Shown here piece by piece: positions 6,086 through 10,374 of a DNA stretch of 10,374 nucleotides; position 1 is the stretch's first letter; each line of letters begins with the position of its first letter. Origin of the DNA: Gemmatimonadota bacterium. GTDB lineage: Bacteria; Gemmatimonadota; Gemmatimonadetes; Longimicrobiales; Longimicrobiaceae. A program made the translations under genes and the position numbers. The stretch lies in NCBI GenBank assembly GCA_019240375.1, contig JAFAYN010000463.1, positions 1-10,374 on the forward strand. The letters are read 5' to 3'. The notes below the pieces were generated by a model, which saw nothing but the letters and a program-made list of their open reading frames with translations, was not told where the DNA came from and ran no database searches.

Positions 6086-7251
6086 GCGAACTGACCCGTC
6101 GGCGCCGCGACCCGGCGTCGCCCACCATCTTCATCGCGGCGGGCGAGCCCTCGGGCGACCTGCACGGCGCGGGGCTGGCGCGTGCCCTACGGCGCCGCTT
6201 CCCCGGCGCCCGCCTCCTGGGGCTGGGCGGTTCGCGCATGGCGGCCGAGGGCGTGGAACTCATGGCCGGCCTGGACGAGCTGGCGGTGATGGGCTTCGTG
6301 GAGGTCGTCCGCCACCTCCCCTTCTTCCTCGACCTGAAGCGCCGCGTGTTCTCCGCCCTGGAGAGCGAGGGCGTGGACCTGGTCGTCCCCATCGACTACC
6401 CCGGCTTCAACCTCCGCCTGGCGCGGCGGGCCCGCGAGCGGGGGATCCCCGTCCTCTTCTACATCGCCCCGCAGGTGTGGGCCTGGCACGCCAGCCGCAC
6501 CCGCGACATGGCGCGCGACACCGACGTGGTGGCAGTGGTCCTCCCCTTCGAGGAAGCGTTCCTGCGCGAGCGCGGGGTGAACGCCGTCTTCGTCGGGCAC
6601 CCGCTCCTGGACCTTCCCGCCCGCGCCGACACCCGCGCGGAGTGGGCGGCCGGCGTGGGGCTGGACCCCGCCCGTCCGGTCCTGGCCCTCTTCCCCGGCT
6701 CCCGCCCGCAGGAGATCCGCCGGCACCTGGAGCTGTTTTCCGAGGCCGCCGCGCGCGTCGTGGTGCGCAACCCGGCGGTGCAGCCCGTCATCGGCACCCC
6801 CAACGACATCGACCGCGGCGTGTACGCCGGGGCGCGCTGGCTGCTGGTCCCCAGCGCTTCCGGGGTGCTGGAGTACGCGGACGCGGCGCTGGTGAAGTCG
6901 GGGACCACCACGCTGGAAACCGCGCTGGCCGGGACGCCCGGGGTGGTGGCCTACCGGATGAACTCGCTGAGCTACGCCATGGCGAAGCGGCTGGTGAAGG
7001 TGCCGCACATCGCCCTGGCGAACCTGATCGCGGAGGACCGTGTCTTCCCGGAGTTCATCCAGGACCAGGCGACGCCGGAAACGCTCGCCGCGACCCTCCT
7101 CCCGCTGCTGAACCCGGACTCGGCGGAGCGCCGGGCGATGACCGCGAAGCTGGCCGCGATCCGCCAGCGGCTGCAGAACGGGGCGGAGGAGGGAGGCGCC
7201 GCGGAGCGCACCGTCGCCATCGCCGCGCAACTGCTTGGCGTCGATGGCTGA
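6082..7251 (+). CDS. lpxB: LpxB, lipid-A-disaccharide synthase
   Basis: LpxB is a GT19-family glycosyltransferase that joins UDP-2,3-diacylglucosamine and lipid X into the beta-1,6-linked lipid A disaccharide at the inner face of the inner membrane. From the TTG at 6082 the product is 389 aa (E. coli 382). Visible family motifs are GEPSGD (21-26), ELAVMGFVEV, IDYPGFN with Asp105 (E. coli Asp98), APQVWAWHASR, LPFEEAF, FPGSR with Arg208 (E. coli Arg201), SGTTTLE and AKRLVKVPHIALANLI. The start is uncertain: TTG 6082 gives a 4-nt TTGA overlap with the small membrane gene and a family-like N-terminus, while GTG 6070 or GTG 6055 would add 4 or 9 residues. The enzyme is complete, with no missing key residue seen. 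Confidence 0.95.
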   Translation: MSELTRRRRDPASPTIFIAAGEPSGDLHGAGLARALRRRFPGARLLGLGGSRMAAEGVELMAGLDELAVMGFVEVVRHLPFFLDLKRRVFSALESEGVDLVVPIDYPGFNLRLARRARERGIPVLFYIAPQVWAWHASRTRDMARDTDVVAVVLPFEEAFLRERGVNAVFVGHPLLDLPARADTRAEWAAGVGLDPARPVLALFPGSRPQEIRRHLELFSEAAARVVVRNPAVQPVIGTPNDIDRGVYAGARWLLVPSASGVLEYADAALVKSGTTTLETALAGTPGVVAYRMNSLSYAMAKRLVKVPHIALANLIAEDRVFPEFIQDQATPETLAATLLPLLNPDSAERRAMTAKLAAIRQRLQNGAEEGGAAERTVAIAAQLLGVDG

Positions 7252-7930
7252 ATCGCAGGCGGGAGACCGACCGCCCCCGGACCTGAAGACCCGCGCGATC
7301 GTCGCCGCGGGGGACGGGGTGTTCCGGTCGCTGCTGAACACCTGCCGTGTAGAGCAGAAGGGAACCCACAACTTCGAGCAGTTCCACGCGCAGGGGAGAC
7401 CGGTCGTTTTCGTGCTCTGGCACGGGCGGCTCCTCCCCTGTACCTACTGGAACCGCCACCAGAAGCTGGTGACGCTGGTCAGCCAGCACCGCGACGGGGA
7501 GCACATCGCCCGGATCGTGGAGGGGTGGGGGTACACGGCGGTGCGCGGTTCCAGCAGCAGGCGCGCGGCGGGGGCGCTCCGCGACCTAGTCCGGTACGTG
7601 AAGGCCGGTCGGTCGCTGGCGATCACCCCGGACGGACCGCGCGGTCCCCGGGAAACGATGAAGCCCGGCGCGCTCCTGGCCGCGCAGCTCTCTGGTGCGC
7701 CGATCATCCCCGCTTCGGGAGGCGCGAGCCGCGGCTGGTGGTTCGGCGGGTGGGACCGCTTCCTGGTCCCCAAGCCGTTCGCGCGCGTCCGGCTGGCGTA
7801 CGGCGAGCCGGTGCACATCCCGCGCGACGCGGACGAGGCCGCGCTGGAGGAGATCTCGCGCGAGGTGGAGAAGCGGCTGCACGCGCTGACCCGCCTGGTG
7901 GACAGCGAGGAGGAATGGGCGCGGGGGTGA
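7244..7930 (+). CDS. DUF374 lysophospholipid-acyltransferase-like protein, LpxJ-type lipid A late acyltransferase candidate
   Basis: The 228-aa product carries the DUF374 signature: LWHGR with the probable catalytic His60, SQHRDGEHIA, RGSSSRR (101-107), ITPDGPRGP (DGPRGP at 130-135) and a final GAPIIPA block. This family is related to LPLAT acyltransferases but differs from the LpxL/LpxM fold family. In Helicobacter pylori and Campylobacter, LpxJ is a DUF374 protein that adds a secondary acyl chain to the 3'-linked chain of lipid A, and it can act before Kdo is attached. A place between lpxB and lpxK fits an acyltransferase that works on a Kdo-free intermediate. The ATG at 7244 overlaps the lpxB end by 8 nt; a TTG at 7235 is the alternative. 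No clear signal peptide is seen. The family is firm; the exact acylation site is inferred. Confidence 0.85.
   Translation: MAESQAGDRPPPDLKTRAIVAAGDGVFRSLLNTCRVEQKGTHNFEQFHAQGRPVVFVLWHGRLLPCTYWNRHQKLVTLVSQHRDGEHIARIVEGWGYTAVRGSSSRRAAGALRDLVRYVKAGRSLAITPDGPRGPRETMKPGALLAAQLSGAPIIPASGGASRGWWFGGWDRFLVPKPFARVRLAYGEPVHIPRDADEAALEEISREVEKRLHALTRLVDSEEEWARG
7907..7913 (+). promoter_or_regulatory. Strong Shine-Dalgarno sequence before lpxK
   Basis: GAGGAGG is the best anti-16S match in the window. It is 1 nt before an in-frame ATG (7915), which is too close, and 13 nt before the GTG at 7927, which is longer than usual. The site argues for strong lpxK initiation but does not decide the start by itself. 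I prefer GTG 7927 for its 4-nt GTGA overlap, the pattern seen at other junctions here. Confidence 0.45.
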
Positions 7931-8949
7931 GCGCCCGGGAGTGGGTGACCCGCTGGTGGGCGGGGGAGGGAGGAGTGCCGGGACGAGTCCTGGACGTCGC
8001 CGCCGCGCCGGCGGAGCTGCTCTTTCGGGGCGGCGTCGCGGCGCGTACTCTTGCCTACGACCGCGGCTGGTTCGCCGCCGAGCGCGCCCCGGTCCCGGTG
8101 GTGAGCGTCGGGAACATCGGGGTCGGGGGGGCGGGGAAGACGCCCGTCTCGGCGTGGATCGCCGCCCGGCTGCGGGAGGGGGGCCACCGCCCGGCCATCG
8201 CCCTGCGCGGGTATGGCGCCGACGAGGTGCAGGTGCACCGTGAGCTGAACCCGGACGTGCCGGTGTTCGCGGCGGCGCGGCGGATCGACGCCGCCCGCGA
8301 GGCCGCGGCCGATGGGCGCGACGTGGTGGTGCTGGACGACGGCTTCCAGCACCGCGCTCTGGCCCGGGAGCTGGACGTGGTGCTGGTCCCCGTCGAAGGG
8401 TGGAGCGCGCGTCGCCGGCTCCTCCCGCGCGGCCCCTGGCGCGAGAGCGCGGGGGCGCTCCGGCGCGCCCGGGTGGTGGTGGTCACGCGCAAGTCGGCGG
8501 ACACGGAGGCGGGCGAGCGCGTCGCGCGGGAGGTCCGCGCGCTGGCTCCCGCGGCGGCCGTGGTGGAGTGCTGGATCGCGCCCACGGAGCTGGTCCCGAT
8601 CCACGGCGAGGCCGACCCTGGTCCGGAGCCTCGTGGCGGTGCGGTGCTGGCGGTGGCTGCGCTGGCCGACCCCGCGCCCTTCGCCGCGAACCTGCGCGCC
8701 CGGGGCTTCGAGGTGGAGCTGGCCGCCTTCCCCGACCACCACGCCTTCACCCCGGACGAGGCGGCGGCGCTGGCGCGGCGCGCGGGAGATCGACCCATCG
8801 TGATGACTCACAAGGATGCCGTGAAGCTGCGCCTGCTCCTCCCCTCGACCTCGCCTGCCTGGATGCTGCGGCAGGCCGTCCGCTTCACCTCGGGGGAGGA
8901 CGCGCTGGAGCGCGCGCTTCGCGAGGCCGTCCGGGGGCGCTCCTCGTGA
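7927..8949 (+). CDS. lpxK: LpxK, tetraacyldisaccharide 4'-kinase
   Basis: LpxK phosphorylates the 4' position of the lipid A disaccharide with ATP at the inner membrane, giving lipid IV-A. The 340-aa product is close to E. coli LpxK (328 aa). An N-terminal membrane-associated helix region (about residues 15-50) precedes the Walker A motif GVGGAGKT (65-72, Lys71-Thr72). It is followed by the DDGFQH motif (Asp137-Asp138 and His142), the FPDHHAF motif and THKDAVKL near the C-terminus, all typical of the family. The start GTG overlaps the preceding acyltransferase stop (GTGA); ATG 7915 would add four residues. Its stop overlaps the nadB start in the same GTGA way. No key residue appears to be lost. 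Confidence 0.96.
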   Translation: MSAREWVTRWWAGEGGVPGRVLDVAAAPAELLFRGGVAARTLAYDRGWFAAERAPVPVVSVGNIGVGGAGKTPVSAWIAARLREGGHRPAIALRGYGADEVQVHRELNPDVPVFAAARRIDAAREAAADGRDVVVLDDGFQHRALARELDVVLVPVEGWSARRRLLPRGPWRESAGALRRARVVVVTRKSADTEAGERVAREVRALAPAAAVVECWIAPTELVPIHGEADPGPEPRGGAVLAVAALADPAPFAANLRARGFEVELAAFPDHHAFTPDEAAALARRAGDRPIVMTHKDAVKLRLLLPSTSPAWMLRQAVRFTSGEDALERALREAVRGRSS

Positions 8950-10374
8950 CCTCGGCGGACGTGCTGGTCATCGGGAGCGGGATCGCCGGGCTCTCCTTCG
9001 CCCTCAGGGCGGCGCGCTTCGGCACGGTGGTGGTGATCACCAAGAAGGATCGCCCCGAGTCCAGCACCAACTACGCGCAGGGCGGGATCGCCGCCGTCTT
9101 CGGGGAGGACGACTCGTACGCGCTGCACGTGGAGGACACGCTGGTCGCCGGGGCGGGGCTCTGCCATCCTGATGCCGTGGACGTGCTGGTGCGCGAGGGG
9201 CCGGAGCGCGTCCGGGAGCTGATCGAGATCGGCGTCGGCTTCACACGCGACGGAGAGGAGCTTTCCCTGGGGCGCGAGGGCGGCCATTCGCGCCGGCGCA
9301 TCGTGCGCGCGGACGACCTCACCGGGCGCGAGATCGAGCGCGGGCTGCTCGGCGCCATCGCCGCCTCTCCGAACATCCGCGTGCTGGAGGACCACGCCGC
9401 GGTGGACCTGCTTACCGTCGCCGACCCGCGCACTGGCGAGCCGCGCTGCTGCGGAGCGCTGGTGCTGGACCCGGAGGGCGGGGAGATCACCCCGTTCGCC
9501 GCCCGCGCCGTCCTCCTGGCGACGGGCGGATGTGGCCAGGTGTACCGCCACACCACCAACCCGGGGATCGCCACCGGGGACGGGGTGGCGATGGCGTACC
9601 GGGCCGGGGCGCGGGTGGCGAACATGGAGTTCGTCCAGTTCCACCCGACGGCGCTCTACTCGGCGCGCGAGCGGACGCTGCTCATCTCCGAGGCGGTGCG
9701 CGGCGAGGGGGCGGAGCTGCGCCGGATGGACGGGGTCGCCTTCATGCGCGACTACCACCCGCTCGGCTCGCTGGCCCCGCGGGACGTGGTGGCGCGGGCG
9801 ATCGACCGGGAGATGAAGCGGAGCGGCGACCCGTACGTCCTGCTCGACTGCTCCGGCATCAGCGAGGAGGAGATCCGCGCGCGCTTTCCCAACATCCTGC
9901 GGGAGACCGGGGCTCGGGGAATCGACATGCTGCGCGAGCCGCTCCCGGTGGTGCCGGCCGCGCACTACCTTTGCGGCGGGGTGCTGACGGACACCAGCGG
10001 TCGGGCCTCGCTGCGCGGCCTGTACGCGGCGGGGGAGACCTCCTGCACCGGCGTCCACGGCGCCAACCGGCTGGCCTCGAACTCGCTCCTGGAGGCGGTG
10101 GTGTTCGCGCACCGGGCGGCGGAGCGCTTGAAGGGGGAGCTTTCGGGGCTCGCACTCGTGGACTCCGTTCCCGGGTGGAGCGGGTCGCGGGGGTGGGGGA
10201 CTCCCGAGGGGGTGCTGCTGGTGCACGACCGCGAGGAGATCCGCTCGCTGATGTGGGATTTCGTGGGGATCGTCCGCTCCGACGAGCGGCTGGAGTTCGC
10301 CGAAGCTCGCATCGCGCAGATGGCGCAGCAGAACGAGACGATCTGGGCGTCCTCGGCGCCGTCTGCGGAGCTGG
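8946..10374 (+). CDS. nadB: NadB, L-aspartate oxidase (3' end outside window)
   Basis: NadB is an FAD enzyme that oxidises L-aspartate to iminoaspartate, the first step of de novo NAD synthesis, with NadA as partner. The GTG start overlaps the lpxK stop (GTGA). The frame stays open for 476 codons to the window end; E. coli NadB has 540, so about 60-70 codons are missing. Visible features are the FAD-binding GSGIAG (10-15), STNYAQGGIAA, REGGHSRR (110-117, with Glu111), LATGG, QFHPTALY, EAVRGEGAE, APRDVVARAID, VPAAHYLCGGV and HGANRLASNSLLEA. These mark NadB within the succinate dehydrogenase/fumarate reductase flavoprotein superfamily; the REGGHS and FHPTALY contexts fit NadB better than SdhA/FrdA. 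A link to lipid A synthesis is not obvious, so co-expression is the main message of its position. Confidence 0.95.
   Translation, partial: MTSADVLVIGSGIAGLSFALRAARFGTVVVITKKDRPESSTNYAQGGIAAVFGEDDSYALHVEDTLVAGAGLCHPDAVDVLVREGPERVRELIEIGVGFTRDGEELSLGREGGHSRRRIVRADDLTGREIERGLLGAIAASPNIRVLEDHAAVDLLTVADPRTGEPRCCGALVLDPEGGEITPFAARAVLLATGGCGQVYRHTTNPGIATGDGVAMAYRAGARVANMEFVQFHPTALYSARERTLLISEAVRGEGAELRRMDGVAFMRDYHPLGSLAPRDVVARAIDREMKRSGDPYVLLDCSGISEEEIRARFPNILRETGARGIDMLREPLPVVPAAHYLCGGVLTDTSGRASLRGLYAAGETSCTGVHGANRLASNSLLEAVVFAHRAAERLKGELSGLALVDSVPGWSGSRGWGTPEGVLLVHDREEIRSLMWDFVGIVRSDERLEFAEARIAQMAQQNETIWASSAPSAEL

Noticed and set aside
8808..10226. A 472-codon open frame on the minus strand
   Set aside because: It is the antisense shadow of lpxK and nadB; the plus-strand frame has full NadB motifs without interruption.

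Overview
The window is a high-GC, tightly packed plus-strand block of cell-envelope genes from a Gram-negative bacterium. In order: the 3' part of bamA, a Skp/OmpH-type periplasmic chaperone, lpxD, an lpxC-fabZ gene fusion, lpxA, a GnnA-like Gfo/Idh/MocA sugar-nucleotide dehydrogenase, a 46-codon single-span membrane protein, lpxB, a DUF374 (LpxJ-type) acyltransferase, lpxK and the first ~476 codons of nadB. I see no RNA gene, mobile element, CRISPR array or DNA repeat family.

The core order bamA-skp-lpxD-fabZ-lpxA-lpxB is the same backbone found in E. coli. Here lpxC has joined fabZ as one reading frame, and extra genes sit between lpxA and lpxB and after lpxB. The LpxC-FabZ fusion is known from Bacteroidota and related FCB-group bacteria. 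Together with the very high GC content and frequent GTG/TTG starts, it suggests a Gemmatimonadota (Longimicrobium-like) or high-GC Rhodothermota-type organism. This assignment is inference and was not tested by any search.

Layout: 1-1739 covers outer-membrane protein assembly and ends in a strong intrinsic terminator (1764-1799). From 1815 to the end of the window is one apparent transcription unit with no further terminator. The lpxD to lpxC-fabZ gap is 34 nt and the lpxC-fabZ to lpxA gap is 10 nt. After that every junction overlaps: GTGA at 4984, a 26-nt overlap at 5945, TTGA at 6082, an 8-nt overlap at 7244, GTGA at 7927 and GTGA at 8946. This implies translational coupling.

Together the genes cover most of the Raetz lipid A pathway: LpxA, LpxC, LpxD, LpxB, LpxK and a late acyltransferase. 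FabZ is fused to the committed step, and BamA and Skp handle the other half of outer-membrane building. The UDP-diacylglucosamine hydrolase (LpxH/LpxI/LpxG), the Kdo transferase and a GnnB aminotransferase are not in the window. The most interesting points are the GnnA-like enzyme without its aminotransferase partner, the unnamed small membrane protein threaded between it and lpxB, a 13-codon mini-ORF bridging lpxD and lpxC, and the terminator only 15 nt before lpxD. I see no wholly new system; this is a variant lipid A operon.
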